From assembly GCA_964521065.1 (NCBI GenBank), contig CAZFPQ010000003.1:20440-84439 (forward strand): a stretch of 64,000 nt of DNA, read 5' to 3'. Under the pieces are notes generated by a model. The model did not search any database. It saw only the letters and a list, made by a program, of their open reading frames with translations, and was not told where the DNA came from. Shown here piece by piece: positions 9,246 through 18,207 of the stretch (the stretch's first letter is position 1; each line of letters starts with the position of its first letter). The DNA is from CAYVAP01 sp964521065. GTDB taxonomy: Bacteria; Bacteroidota; Bacteroidia; J057. A program made the translations under genes and the position numbers.

Positions 9246-10538
9246 TCAGTCACCCAAAATAAAGCTCCCCGTTTCCGCCTCATAATATCCCCAAAAGGCA
9301 TCATCCCCAATGCTAAAGGTAAGCATCTGTGGCTGGCGCCGGATTTCTTCCGGGGGAAAGCGCTTGGTGGCAACCATGCCTTCGGGGGCATACAAGGGCT
9401 TGAGGTTGAAAGCGCTTAAATAGGTGGAGAAACCCAGCGTCTGTGCAGACTCCTGGATCACTTCTCCCGTCAATCCCCTTTCGCGGCTGGGGGTGATGGA
9501 CCCCAAGGTTAGGGCCAGGATTCCAGGCTCAGGATAGGCCAGCCCTAGGCCAATATGGGCCGCCTCTAGCCAAGCCGCATGTAGCTCTTCACACGTATAG
9601 TCGACGTAGTAACTGCCCCCTTCATCCTCTGCCTTGGCGCTATTTTCGCCGCGCAGCGGCCAATCTTGTTGGGCTTCGTAAGTAAATTCCGCGGTCTGGT
9701 ATCCGCCGTATATATCAGATGCCCAAACGTGGACGGAGTCTGGACTTAGGGCAAATTGCAGCAAACGCTCGCCATCAAAAATAGAGTTGCCTAGGGTGGT
9801 CCCCAGTGGGTAAGCAAAACGCTGATAGGTCGCTTCATCGGAAGCAAGATCCAACTGCAAGAAATCGGTACCTGTTGCTTGGTCCGCCGTAAGGGTGAGC
9901 AAGCCTGCTTGGAGGTACATCTTAGCCGGCGCATAGGTTTGGTCTAAGCTGCCTTGGTTGCTGCTATCAATGCGTACGACTTGCCCCGATAGCGATTCAA
10001 TAAAAGTTTGGGGCACCGGGTAGGTTTGGGAACTGAAAGCCCCTCCTCCTTCGAATTTTGAAATTCGAATTTCCTCCCCCCCTCTAGGAGCGCGGATCAT
10101 GTGCAGGATTCCCTCATGGGTGAAGGTACCCCACTGGAGGTCTCCTCGGGCCATTTCTGCCTCATCGATGCGAAAGAGCTCGGTGTAGGCATCTTCGGGC
10201 CACACTTCCAGGACTTGCACCTCTTGGGTAGTCCTTTCCAAATAACAGATGCTCAACTTGCCATCCCGGTAGGTAAAGCCGATTCGATCAAAGTCCCTCG
10301 ATTCAGGTAGATCTGAAACCACGAATTGGTTGACGACTTTTAGGGAAGGAGTCAATTGGTATACTTGGGCGGTGTTTCCTTCTTGAAAGAGCAACAAGAC
10401 TCCCCGGCTATTGCTGAAGGCAAACACCTCTGCATCAGGGGGCAGTTGCGTTTCGAGGCGGGTAAGTTCACGGATTTGTTGGGCAACTAGGATGGACAGA
10501 TTCAAGCCCAAAAGAAGTAAGCAAAATAGGCGGCGCAT
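9246..10538 (-). CDS. Secreted protein of unknown function
   Basis: About 430 aa. The ATG chosen gives a good signal peptide (MRRLFCLLLLGLNL..ILVAQQ); 25 in-frame residues upstream would place polar sequence before it and are unlikely to be translated. The body looks like a beta-rich, possibly propeller-type extracellular protein. It has no T9SS sorting domain or catalytic motif that I can identify. It is probably monocistronic: divergent from the thioredoxin-fold gene to the right and convergent with the cysteine-rich lipoprotein to the left. No function is proposed. Confidence 0.75.
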   Translation of the reverse strand: MRRLFCLLLLGLNLSILVAQQIRELTRLETQLPPDAEVFAFSNSRGVLLLFQEGNTAQVYQLTPSLKVVNQFVVSDLPESRDFDRIGFTYRDGKLSICYLERTTQEVQVLEVWPEDAYTELFRIDEAEMARGDLQWGTFTHEGILHMIRAPRGGEEIRISKFEGGGAFSSQTYPVPQTFIESLSGQVVRIDSSNQGSLDQTYAPAKMYLQAGLLTLTADQATGTDFLQLDLASDEATYQRFAYPLGTTLGNSIFDGERLLQFALSPDSVHVWASDIYGGYQTAEFTYEAQQDWPLRGENSAKAEDEGGSYYVDYTCEELHAAWLEAAHIGLGLAYPEPGILALTLGSITPSRERGLTGEVIQESAQTLGFSTYLSAFNLKPLYAPEGMVATKRFPPEEIRRQPQMLTFSIGDDAFWGYYEAETGSFILGD

Positions 10539-10717
10539 GTGGTTGATCTTGTGGTTCAGGGGAGGTAACAATAATACTGTTTGGGAGCCGCAAACCCGAC
10601 CCCTGATCATCAATTAGACACGGTTGTCCATCGGAGGCTGCATGGAGTCATCCCTCCTTGATTTTGACGGTGATAATATGGACTTTGTTTCATGTCACGA
10701 CTTTCTAAGTTACCACC

Positions 10718-11998
10718 ATGAAAAATCAACTCTGTGCCTTACTCAGCCTTGGCCTTTTCTTTAGCCAAATCCTGCTGGCCCAAGAAACAGCTCCAGTTCA
10801 AGATTATACCCTGGACACCTTGGAAATAGAGGGCTGGGGTGAAAACCTCTCGGCTCGGCAGCTTCTGAAAGAAAGCATCAACACCCTGTATGATTCTGAC
10901 TTAGAATCGTATGCCTACCAAGGCATCATCTATCGAAAATCCAATCAGCAAGCAGAGCTTACGGCAACGGAAGCAGAGCTCATCGCTATCCGTAGGAGGT
11001 GGGACTTAGGCATGGCAGGTCCGTTTTGGCTTAAACTGGGCGAGACGCAGTATTTCTATCGCAAAGATACCGTAGAACGATGGAGTCAAGGATGGGATAG
11101 CATCAGTCTTATCCCCGTCAAGATGCTTTCAGGAGAATCTGCCTTAGGCTGGTTTGCAGAATTTGCTTTATCGGTACCATTTAGGAATGGAAATGAGGTC
11201 AAAATCGAAATGGCTCGCGGAGATATTTTGGGAAAATCGTTGGAGTTTTTTCAAGGGAGAGCCTATTGGGTCGTTGAGCTAGATGGGACCCCGAATTGGT
11301 CAAAAAGTACGTCGACCTTCCTTACCCGATATTGGATTGATCCCCAAACCAAGTGGATCAACCGCATACAATACATAGGTGAAACCTTGGGTAATACCAG
11401 TGAAACCGACCTTCAGCTCCATCGGCAAGCCATCAACCGACGAAGTGAAGTACAAATCTTAGCTAGGCGTACGCTCTGGCCAGATCTTCCTCGAAAACCC
11501 TACCAGAGGCCGATAAGAAGACCCGATCAGACGGATAGCATAGCGGAGCAAATTAGATCGTCACCTTCTTATCCAGCGCCTCCTTTGAAAGGATTTGTTT
11601 TTGGACAAAATGATACCCTAGAACTGAAAAATGTGGACAGCAAGTTGATGCTCTTAGACTTCTTCTTCGTAGGCTGTCTTCCATGTATGGTGTCCATGCC
11701 TTACGTTGATTCTCTTTACGCAGATTTTCATCAAATGGGGTTGGGGGTATGGGGAATCAACTCTACCGATACCGACCCAGGAGATGCAGAGCGGCTGAGT
11801 CGCATGATTGAGAAGGTAGGTCTTGATTATCCGGTCTTATTGGTAGATGAGTCGGTCGACCAAACCTATGGAGTTAAGACCTATCCTCGCATCTTTTTGC
11901 TCAACCAAGACCGAGAGATCATCCACATCGTCGAAGGCTATTCGGCCCAGAACATGCGGAAACTTCGCCGAGTCGTGGAAAAAGCCCTGAAGGAGTGA
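10718..11998 (+). CDS. Exported protein with C-terminal thioredoxin-fold (TlpA-like) domain
   Basis: A signal peptide (MKNQLCALLSLGLFFSQILLAQ) precedes a ~270-residue N-terminal region with no recognised domain. The C-terminal ~135 residues form a thioredoxin-fold domain: LMLLDFFFVGCLPC with redox cysteines 320 and 323, then the cis-Pro region (VKTYPRIFLLNQDREI). Such TlpA/AhpC-TSA proteins reduce disulfides in the periplasm. The CLPC active site is intact, although the usual Trp before it is replaced by Val-Gly. The N-terminal part may bind a partner. The length of 426 aa is common for Bacteroidota TlpA-like fusions. Confidence 0.85.
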   Translation: MKNQLCALLSLGLFFSQILLAQETAPVQDYTLDTLEIEGWGENLSARQLLKESINTLYDSDLESYAYQGIIYRKSNQQAELTATEAELIAIRRRWDLGMAGPFWLKLGETQYFYRKDTVERWSQGWDSISLIPVKMLSGESALGWFAEFALSVPFRNGNEVKIEMARGDILGKSLEFFQGRAYWVVELDGTPNWSKSTSTFLTRYWIDPQTKWINRIQYIGETLGNTSETDLQLHRQAINRRSEVQILARRTLWPDLPRKPYQRPIRRPDQTDSIAEQIRSSPSYPAPPLKGFVFGQNDTLELKNVDSKLMLLDFFFVGCLPCMVSMPYVDSLYADFHQMGLGVWGINSTDTDPGDAERLSRMIEKVGLDYPVLLVDESVDQTYGVKTYPRIFLLNQDREIIHIVEGYSAQNMRKLRRVVEKALKE

Positions 11999-12406
11999 AT
12001 AGTTAGACAAGCGTTGCTGTTGCAGTCACATCTACCCTAGGAGTTACAGGTAGCTTTATCCCTCAAAACGCGTAAGCGCATTGAGTCAACTATTGGGCAT
12101 TACGACCTTCTCCTCAAAATCATGCGACCAGACAATCTCCCCGGCCATCTTTGGTGTTAGACCGGATTAACAAGATTGACAGGAATAAAAAATTGGCTTT
12201 CAAGATGAAGCTTTGCCAAACCTATAGAACCCTCTCAATCCTGTCTAATTCCTCCTTTTGTCTAATCCAATGTCTCAACATCTCACCTCTCTATATCCCA
12301 AAGTCTACTTATAAAGAAAGATTTCGTCTCCCTACGTGATTCTTTGCTAATAAATTTTCAACTTTACCGGCTCAAAGCTGAGGCTGAAACCACCAACAGG
12401 TTGCAC
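11999..12406. other. Intergenic spacer before nuoJ
   Basis: About 400 bp without a convincing gene. It contains GGATTAACAAGATTGACAGGAAT near 12166 and partially complementary text (CAATCCTGTCTAATTCC) near 12235, which could form an imperfect hairpin of about 90 nt. It also holds the degenerate string AATGTCTCAACATCTCACCTC..ATATCCC, one of several similar spacer sequences in this window. I saw no clear promoter for nuoJ. Confidence 0.5.
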
Positions 12407-12910
12407 ATGGTTGCTACGATACTATTCTGGTTATTTGCTATTCTGGGCATTGCGGGTGCCATCGGGTTGATTTTCAACCGAAACGCCGTCTACGCTGCCC
12501 TCTCCTTGATCATCAACTTTTTCAGCATTGCGGGGCTCTACCTCACCCTGCAAGCTGAGTTTTTGGCGGTGATCCAGGTCATCGTGTACGCGGGGGCCAT
12601 CATGGTATTGTTCCTCTTTGTGATCATGCTGCTGAATTTGGAAGATGAGCCGGGAGTAACCCGCTTCGATGCCCGCCGGGGATTGGCCTTTCTCTTGGGA
12701 CTGGCCTTTATCGCGGAATTGGCATTTGTCTTTCGCAGTTTTCAAGAAAAAGGGCTAGAAGGCGATTTTACCTATGGCAAAGTTGAGCCCATCGGAGAGA
12801 TGCTGATGACCCAATTTTTGTTTCCATTTGAAATCATCTCTGTCATCTTATTGGCGGCCTTGATCGGAGCCATCATTGTAGCTCGCCGATACACCCACGC
12901 CGAGGAATAG
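12407..12910 (+). CDS. nuoJ: NADH-quinone oxidoreductase subunit J
   Basis: Membrane subunit of respiratory complex I. Five transmembrane helices are visible, and the diagnostic stretch LQVIVYAGAIMVLFLFVIMLL appears here as VIQVIVYAGAIMVLFL. The ATG giving MVATILFWLFAILG is preferred because residues upstream of it in the frame are polar and atypical. The 167-aa length fits the family. It is followed by nuoK and nuoL on the same strand with spacers of 51 and 66 bp, so the three are probably co-transcribed. nuoI, which usually precedes nuoJ, is absent. Confidence 0.95.
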   Translation: MVATILFWLFAILGIAGAIGLIFNRNAVYAALSLIINFFSIAGLYLTLQAEFLAVIQVIVYAGAIMVLFLFVIMLLNLEDEPGVTRFDARRGLAFLLGLAFIAELAFVFRSFQEKGLEGDFTYGKVEPIGEMLMTQFLFPFEIISVILLAALIGAIIVARRYTHAEE

Positions 12911-12961
12911 TTTTTAATCCAACCCACACCTTCCACCCTATTTCGCCACAACATCAGGTTT

Positions 12962-13306
12962 ATGGAATTTCTTCAACCCAATACCTATACCTACCTCCTG
13001 GTCAGCGCCATCATGTTTGGCCTGGGCATGATTGGGGTGGTTACCCGCAAAAATGGCATCGTGGTCTTCATGTGCATCGAACTGATGCTAAATGCGGTGA
13101 ACCTTTCTCTGGTGGCTTTTTCCAAAATGCACGACGTCAACCCTTTATTTGAAGGTGCAGATACCGCAGCTACCGGATCTATGCTGGTATTTTTTGTGAT
13201 GTGTGTGGCTGCAGCAGAAGCGGTAGTGGGATTGGCCATCATGCTGGCCCTGTTTAGAAACCAGCTCAACGTCGATATCAACAACGTCAACATATTTAAG
13301 TGGTAG
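12962..13306 (+). CDS. nuoK: NADH-quinone oxidoreductase subunit K
   Basis: Small antiporter-like (MrpC-type) membrane subunit of complex I with three transmembrane helices. The family glutamates sit in FMCIELMLNAVNLSLVAF and in the third helix segment AAAEAVVGLAIMLALF. The length of 114 aa is slightly longer than the 100-aa norm because of a longer N-terminus and the loop DVNPLFEGADTAATGS. It is the middle gene of the nuoJKL block. Confidence 0.97.
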   Translation: MEFLQPNTYTYLLVSAIMFGLGMIGVVTRKNGIVVFMCIELMLNAVNLSLVAFSKMHDVNPLFEGADTAATGSMLVFFVMCVAAAEAVVGLAIMLALFRNQLNVDINNVNIFKW

Positions 13307-13372
13307 GTCAGCCCATGGCTTTCTTCTCCGCCTTCTTTCTGATCTTTTGGACTCCCCTCTCAAGCTGAAGAT

Positions 13373-15313
13373 ATGAATGAACTGATCATCCTACTTCCCC
13401 TAGTTGGTGCCATTGTCAATGGCCTGTTGGGTTTTGCCAACGAAGGCTATAGAAAGAATGAAACCCTGATTGGGGCCTTGGGTACGGCCATGGTCGCCAT
13501 TCCCTTTGTGTTGGTGCTCTTAGCGTTTTTGGGGTTTGAAGGCGAAGCTATCACTTTTTCTCTGTTTACCTGGATGGAAGCAGGGGACTTGCAGGTCAAT
13601 TTTGCCTACCAACTGGATCAGCTCTCCCTAGTCATGGGGCTGGTGGTGACCGGAGTTGGATCCTTGATTCACTTGTACTCCATGAGTTACATGCATGGAG
13701 ATCCAGGGTATTATAAGTTCTTCGCCTACCTCAACTTGTTCATTTTCTCTATGAACAACCTGATCCTCGGAGACAACATGGTGGTGATGTTCTTGGGCTG
13801 GGAAGGCGTGGGCTTGTGTTCCTACTTGTTGATTGGTTTTTGGTACCAAAACATGGAGTTCTCCAAGGCGGCCCAGAAAGCCTTTGTGGCCAACCGAATC
13901 GGAGACTTTGCCATGCTAGTAGCCATGTTCCTGATTTTTCAGGAATTGACCGTGGGAGGGGGAGTGACTGGACTCACATTTAACGAAATACTTGCGGCTG
14001 ATTTTGGTGACCGCGCTTATTGGATTGCCTTGTTGGTCTTCATTGCCGCTACCGGTAAGTCCGCCCAGATTCCTCTGTACGTGTGGCTGCCAGACGCAAT
14101 GGCAGGTCCTACTCCCGTTTCGGCCCTGATCCACGCCGCTACCATGGTGACTTCTGGCATCTACCTAATTGCCCGCTTGAGCCCCATTTACCTAGAAGTG
14201 CCTGAGGTGATGAGCATCGTGCTGGTCATTGGCGGACTGACCGCTATCTTGGCTGCCTTGATAGCCATGGCTCAAAACGACATCAAGAAGGTCCTGGCCT
14301 ACTCGACTGTATCCCAACTAGGCTACATGTTCATGGCCCTAGGAGCGGGTGCCTACACCGCTGCTATTTTCCACGTAGTGACCCACGCTTTTTTCAAGGC
14401 TTGCCTGTTCTTGGGATCAGGCTCAGTGATTCACGCCATGGAGCATACCCACTCGGTAGAAGATCCTCAAGACGTCCGCACCATGGGTGGGCTTAAAAAA
14501 TACATGCCAGCTACCCGGACCACGTTCTGGATCAGCAGCTTGGCCATTTCGGGGATCATTCCCCTCTCTGGCTTTTTCTCCAAAGATGAGATCCTTGCCT
14601 CGGTATTCTTCTACGCCGATTCTTTTTCGATCTACCACATTTTCTATGGTGTAGGCTTGTTTACGGCTTTGCTTACAGCCTTTTACATGACCAGGGTGAG
14701 CATGTTGACCTTTGAAGGCGAAGAGCGCTTTTCGGGTGAACACAAGCCCCATGAAAGCCCATCCTTGATGACCATCCCCTTGTGGATCTTGGCGGGCCTA
14801 GCCCTAGTGGGTGGATTCATGAACCTACCCGTGGTAGTGGGACATGGGGACTTCCAGTTTTTGGGGCATTTCCTTGAGGCAGGTGGAGTTGAAAATGCAG
14901 CCAGCATACACGAGAACGCAAGCTTTGCTACTGAAATCATCCTCATAGCCGTTTCCGGCTTACTCGCCATCGCTGCGGTACTATTTGCCAGAAATTTCTA
15001 CAGAAAGAATCAGTTGGCGGGAGACGAGAAACTGCAGTCCAGCTTAGGAGGACTCTATGGCCTCATGGCCAACAAATTCTATGTTGATGAATTGTACCAG
15101 CGGCTGATCATTGGTCCCTTCATGCGACTGGGTGAGCAAGGTTTGGCCTGGCTAGATCGCAATGTCATCGATGGTGCGGTAGACGGCACTGCTCAAGCAG
15201 TTAGCGGCATCGGACAAGTATTCAAGCGTTTGCAATCAGGTTTGGTTTCTAACTACCTTTTAATTGTTTCCGTCGGGGTAGTCGCCATGATGGCTTACCT
15301 GCTGCTGGGCTAA
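13373..15313 (+). CDS. nuoL: NADH-quinone oxidoreductase subunit L
   Basis: Largest proton-pumping antiporter-like subunit of complex I, 646 aa, with about 16 transmembrane segments. Diagnostic segments: GWEGVGLCSYLLIGFWY, the discontinuous-helix region KSAQIPLYVWLPDAMAGPTPVSALIHAATMV (key residues K, P, H) and the distal HVVTHAFFKACLFLGSGS. The C-terminal lateral helix region is present (NKFYVDELYQRLIIGP). nuoM normally follows directly. Here a strong terminator and an unrelated methyltransferase gene follow instead, so the complex I genes are scattered. Confidence 0.97.
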   Translation: MNELIILLPLVGAIVNGLLGFANEGYRKNETLIGALGTAMVAIPFVLVLLAFLGFEGEAITFSLFTWMEAGDLQVNFAYQLDQLSLVMGLVVTGVGSLIHLYSMSYMHGDPGYYKFFAYLNLFIFSMNNLILGDNMVVMFLGWEGVGLCSYLLIGFWYQNMEFSKAAQKAFVANRIGDFAMLVAMFLIFQELTVGGGVTGLTFNEILAADFGDRAYWIALLVFIAATGKSAQIPLYVWLPDAMAGPTPVSALIHAATMVTSGIYLIARLSPIYLEVPEVMSIVLVIGGLTAILAALIAMAQNDIKKVLAYSTVSQLGYMFMALGAGAYTAAIFHVVTHAFFKACLFLGSGSVIHAMEHTHSVEDPQDVRTMGGLKKYMPATRTTFWISSLAISGIIPLSGFFSKDEILASVFFYADSFSIYHIFYGVGLFTALLTAFYMTRVSMLTFEGEERFSGEHKPHESPSLMTIPLWILAGLALVGGFMNLPVVVGHGDFQFLGHFLEAGGVENAASIHENASFATEIILIAVSGLLAIAAVLFARNFYRKNQLAGDEKLQSSLGGLYGLMANKFYVDELYQRLIIGPFMRLGEQGLAWLDRNVIDGAVDGTAQAVSGIGQVFKRLQSGLVSNYLLIVSVGVVAMMAYLLLG

Positions 15314-15357
15314 GGCCATAAGAGCCTCTAAAGAATTCCATTTTCAAGCTAAGCATG

Positions 15358-15382
15358 CGCCAACCTACTGGGTTGGCGTTTT
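15358..15382 (+). terminator. Rho-independent terminator of nuoJKL
   Basis: An 8-bp perfect stem, CGCCAACC with GGTTGGCG, around the loop TACTG, followed by TTTT. It lies 45 bp after the nuoL stop codon, marking the end of the nuo block. Confidence 0.85.
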
Positions 15383-15401
15383 GCCATTGGGGATCTTGCG
15401 A

Positions 15402-15433
15402 TGATCTCGCTCGTCTGAGGACAAGCGAGATCA
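15402..15433. repeat. Perfect 10-bp inverted repeat, function unknown
   Basis: TGATCTCGCT and AGCGAGATCA flank a 12-nt loop. There is no T-run, so it is not a standard terminator. The remainder of the 350-bp spacer up to the FkbM gene shows no gene or other structure that I can support. Confidence 0.6.
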
Positions 15434-15663
15434 CAGGGTAGATGTATAGGATGTTGTCCTTCTGGATCTTTGGCGGTTGAAGGACTTTGGATGTAGTTCG
15501 TTCTCAAACGAACAATGGCCCAAGGCTACCCGTTGGTTCTCCCTGGGTCTTTTTCCCGAATTAAGCCACTTATTGCCCATTTCGTCGTCCTTATTCCAAC
15601 AAGTTTGCCTAAAATCAAGTAGTATAGCTGGTGCATTATTCATAAACCCCTAACTTTCCCTTC

Positions 15664-16410
15664 ATGCTCGCGTTACGCCAATGGTTAGGTCTACTCCGTT
15701 CTCGGTTGATGTATTATGGAAAACCTTTCAACCGTCGCCGTCTTCGGCAGTTTTACCAGCAATTTGTGCCACAGGGTGGATTGTGTTTTGACATTGGGGC
15801 TCACCTTGGTAACCGGAGTGATGCCTTTCTGCAATTGGGTGCGACCGTGGTGGCCGTAGAGCCACAGCCCGTTTGCGTAAGCTATTTACAAAAGCGTTTT
15901 GGGAATAATCCCCAATTCCACCTGCTCCCTCAAGCGGTGGGAGCTCAAATGGGTTTGGCCACCCTGCACGTCAGTAGCCTTACCCCCACCATCAGTACCC
16001 TCGCTGGGCAGCATTTTCAGCAAGCCATTCAGGCTGATACCTCTTTCCAAGTAGATTGGGATCAAGAAGTTGAGGTTCCAGTGGTCACGTTGGACCAGAT
16101 GATAGCGGAATTCGGAGTGCCTGACTTTTGTAAAATTGATGTGGAAGATTTTGAGGTGGAAGTACTCGCAGGTCTCTCTCAAGCCCTCCCCTCTCTCTCC
16201 CTAGAATATTTTGCCTATCTTTCTGATCGTGCCCTGCTCTGTGTAGAAAAACTCGCTCGATTGGGAGACTACCAATACCAGATTTCCTACGGAGAAAGCC
16301 AGCAGCTACTCTTTCCTCAGTGGGTAGAACAAGCCGAAATCGAAGATTTTCTCCAAACGCTAAGACCTTCAGATCGATCAGGCGACATATACGCCCGCTT
16401 AAAAGCATAA
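15664..16410 (+). CDS. FkbM-family SAM-dependent methyltransferase
   Basis: A 248-aa cytoplasmic methyltransferase. The SAM-binding motif is CFDIGAHLGNRSDAF at about residues 41-55, followed by the acidic motif VVAVEPQP (~64-71). The FkbM-typical segments VVTLDQMIAEFGVPDFCKIDVEDFE and EVLAGLSQALPSLSLEY are also present. FkbM relatives O-methylate sugars or polyketides. The gene stands before ribA with a spacer of about 110 bp, so co-transcription is possible but not shown. Confidence 0.9.
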   Translation: MLALRQWLGLLRSRLMYYGKPFNRRRLRQFYQQFVPQGGLCFDIGAHLGNRSDAFLQLGATVVAVEPQPVCVSYLQKRFGNNPQFHLLPQAVGAQMGLATLHVSSLTPTISTLAGQHFQQAIQADTSFQVDWDQEVEVPVVTLDQMIAEFGVPDFCKIDVEDFEVEVLAGLSQALPSLSLEYFAYLSDRALLCVEKLARLGDYQYQISYGESQQLLFPQWVEQAEIEDFLQTLRPSDRSGDIYARLKA

Positions 16411-16523
16411 GCTGATCTCCTGGATTGGTTTATCTGCCATGCGGAGCAAACCTGACTTTACCCTGTCTACGTTGTTAGCCTGAGTACCATTTAAACCTTA
16501 CTCCTAACCTTTCATCTGTCATA

Positions 16524-17126
16524 ATGCCCTTTAAACGACTTGTAAAGACTCAATTGCCCACTGAATACGGCCATTTCGAGGTCTATTCTTATGCTAAGGA
16601 TCAAAGAGAACAACCTCACTTAGCCATTGTGAATGGAGATCTGGATGGTAGAGAAAATGTCTTGGTACGGATCCATTCTGAGTGTCTAACCGGCGACGTG
16701 TTGGGATCTAGACGATGTGACTGTGGCCCCCAGTTACAAGAAGCCTTGCGGAGAATTGGCGAGGAAGGAGGGGCCGTGCTCTACATGCGTCAAGAAGGCC
16801 GAGGAATCGGTCTTACGGCCAAACTCATGGCCTACAACCTTCAAGATGAAGGGTATGACACAGCTGAGGCAAACCTGCATCTTGGTTTTCAGGTGGATCA
16901 GCGGGATTTTGCGCCGGCCATTTTTATGTTGCAGGATTTGGGCGTCCAATCTGTTCGCCTCCTGACCAACAATCCTGAAAAGATAAAGGCATTTTCAGAC
17001 AGCGAGGTAAAAGTTGTCGCTCGGGAACCACTAGAGATTCCTGCCCATTCAGATAACTATGCCTATCTCCACACCAAACAGGAGAAAATGGGGCATTACC
17101 TAAATATCAATGGTTATGCGCACTGA
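16524..17126 (+). CDS. ribA: GTP cyclohydrolase II
   Basis: Opens GTP to 2,5-diamino-6-ribosylamino-4(3H)-pyrimidinone 5'-phosphate, formate and pyrophosphate, the first step of riboflavin and some deazaflavin or pteridine routes. Zinc-binding cysteines 54, 65 and 67 are intact (HSECLTGD, RRCDCGPQ). The GTP/catalytic motif YMRQEGRGIGL is present. At 200 aa it is the stand-alone enzyme, without the DHBP-synthase (RibB) domain with which it is often fused in this phylum. It overlaps the next gene by 17 bp, which indicates translational coupling. Confidence 0.96.
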   Translation: MPFKRLVKTQLPTEYGHFEVYSYAKDQREQPHLAIVNGDLDGRENVLVRIHSECLTGDVLGSRRCDCGPQLQEALRRIGEEGGAVLYMRQEGRGIGLTAKLMAYNLQDEGYDTAEANLHLGFQVDQRDFAPAIFMLQDLGVQSVRLLTNNPEKIKAFSDSEVKVVAREPLEIPAHSDNYAYLHTKQEKMGHYLNINGYAH

Positions 17127-18087
17127 ACCTAAGGTAAGCAAGACTCGCTTAGATCAGCATTGGGAGGCCGTACTTGCGTTAAAAAATACCCTGCGCAATG
17201 TGTCTGGCTTGCCTAGCGGCATGGGCATTACCCTGGCTACAGAGCCTAGGGTAGCTTTTCACCCATCCCCTGAAGAGGAATGTGACTTGCGAATTTTATT
17301 CGAAGATCCAGTTGGTCCCCCCCCTTCCCAAACGGCGATTTTGGTGATGGAAGATGAACTGCGAATTCGCATACATTCAGGGGGAGGATTAAAACAGGAT
17401 GAACTGGCCTTTTGGCAACGCTATCTACCCTACTGCTTTCTGAGCTATCAGGCTCAACGACTGGGCCGAGCCATATCTGTGTCACACTTTGCCCAAACCT
17501 TAGATGGAAAAATTGCCACCTTAGCAGGAGATTCTAAATGGATCGGCAATCAAGAAAACCTCAAGCATGCACACCGTATGCGCGCCCTCTGTGAAGGCAT
17601 CCTCATTGGAGGACAGACCCTCTCCGTGGATCAACCCAAGCTGACGGTTCGACACGTATCAGGCCCGAATCCCCGCCGAGTAGTGTTGGCCTCCAAGGTC
17701 CCTGACTTGAGCCCCTTACTCGCCTGTTGGGATGATCCAGTTTGGGTCATCGGATTGGACGAATCTCAATTGACTGAGTATCCCCATGGCTACCATCTCC
17801 CACGGCGGCACCAGGGCCGTATCCACTGCACAGATGTGCTTCATTGTCTTTACGAACAAGGAATTCACAGCGTATACGTTGAAGGAGGTGCCCAAACGAC
17901 TTCCAACTTTTTGGATGACGGAGCCATAGATATCCTCCAGCTACACCTTGCCCCGCTCATCTTTGGCTCTGGTCTCAGCGCTCTTCAACTCCCGACTATC
18001 CAGTGGGTTTCTGAAGGCATCAGCTTTGAGGCTTCTACCTTCTTACCAGTCGGAGATGGCATGATGTTCGTCGGAAAACCAGCCTAA
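17110..18087 (+). CDS. RibD C-terminal-type (pyrimidine/dihydrofolate reductase fold) reductase with unusual N-terminal extension
   Basis: The C-terminal ~200 residues form the RibD-C reductase domain: SHFAQTLDGKIAT near 126-137, the NADPH-binding GILIGGQTL region, and VEGGAQTTSNFL with LAPLIFGSG. In riboflavin synthesis this domain reduces the ribosyl group of the deaminated pyrimidine. The N-terminal ~120 residues are not the usual RibD deaminase: there is no His-Ala-Glu or PCxxC zinc motif. The region therefore has an unknown role. ATG codons at 17110 and 17116 are both possible starts. Tight coupling to ribA suggests that it uses a RibA-derived product, for flavin or another pathway. Confidence 0.85.
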   Translation: MVMRTEPKVSKTRLDQHWEAVLALKNTLRNVSGLPSGMGITLATEPRVAFHPSPEEECDLRILFEDPVGPPPSQTAILVMEDELRIRIHSGGGLKQDELAFWQRYLPYCFLSYQAQRLGRAISVSHFAQTLDGKIATLAGDSKWIGNQENLKHAHRMRALCEGILIGGQTLSVDQPKLTVRHVSGPNPRRVVLASKVPDLSPLLACWDDPVWVIGLDESQLTEYPHGYHLPRRHQGRIHCTDVLHCLYEQGIHSVYVEGGAQTTSNFLDDGAIDILQLHLAPLIFGSGLSALQLPTIQWVSEGISFEASTFLPVGDGMMFVGKPA

Positions 18088-18096
18088 GTGGATATT

Positions 18097-18141
18097 GAGA
18101 TACTGAGACATTGGGATATTGAGACATTGGGATATTAGGAT
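18097..18141. repeat. Imperfect tandem repeat of GATATTGAGACATTGG
   Basis: Units of GATATTGAGA(TACTGAGA)CATTGG followed by GATATTGAGACATTGG and a partial GATATTAGG. It starts just after the reductase stop codon. Related degenerate strings occur in several other spacers of the window. Confidence 0.7.
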
Positions 18142-18207
18142 AGACTTTGAATGTCATGAAGCGATTTCTTTGGTAACTCTGCCTAAGCGAGAGAGTGGAA
18201 AAGTCGA

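Noticed and set aside
12151..12339. Small gene of 62 codons before nuoJ
   Set aside because: No signal, motif or start context; the text is repeat-like spacer.
16411..16523. FMN riboswitch ahead of ribA
   Set aside because: The spacer is only about 110 bp and shows no RFN-like conserved stems.
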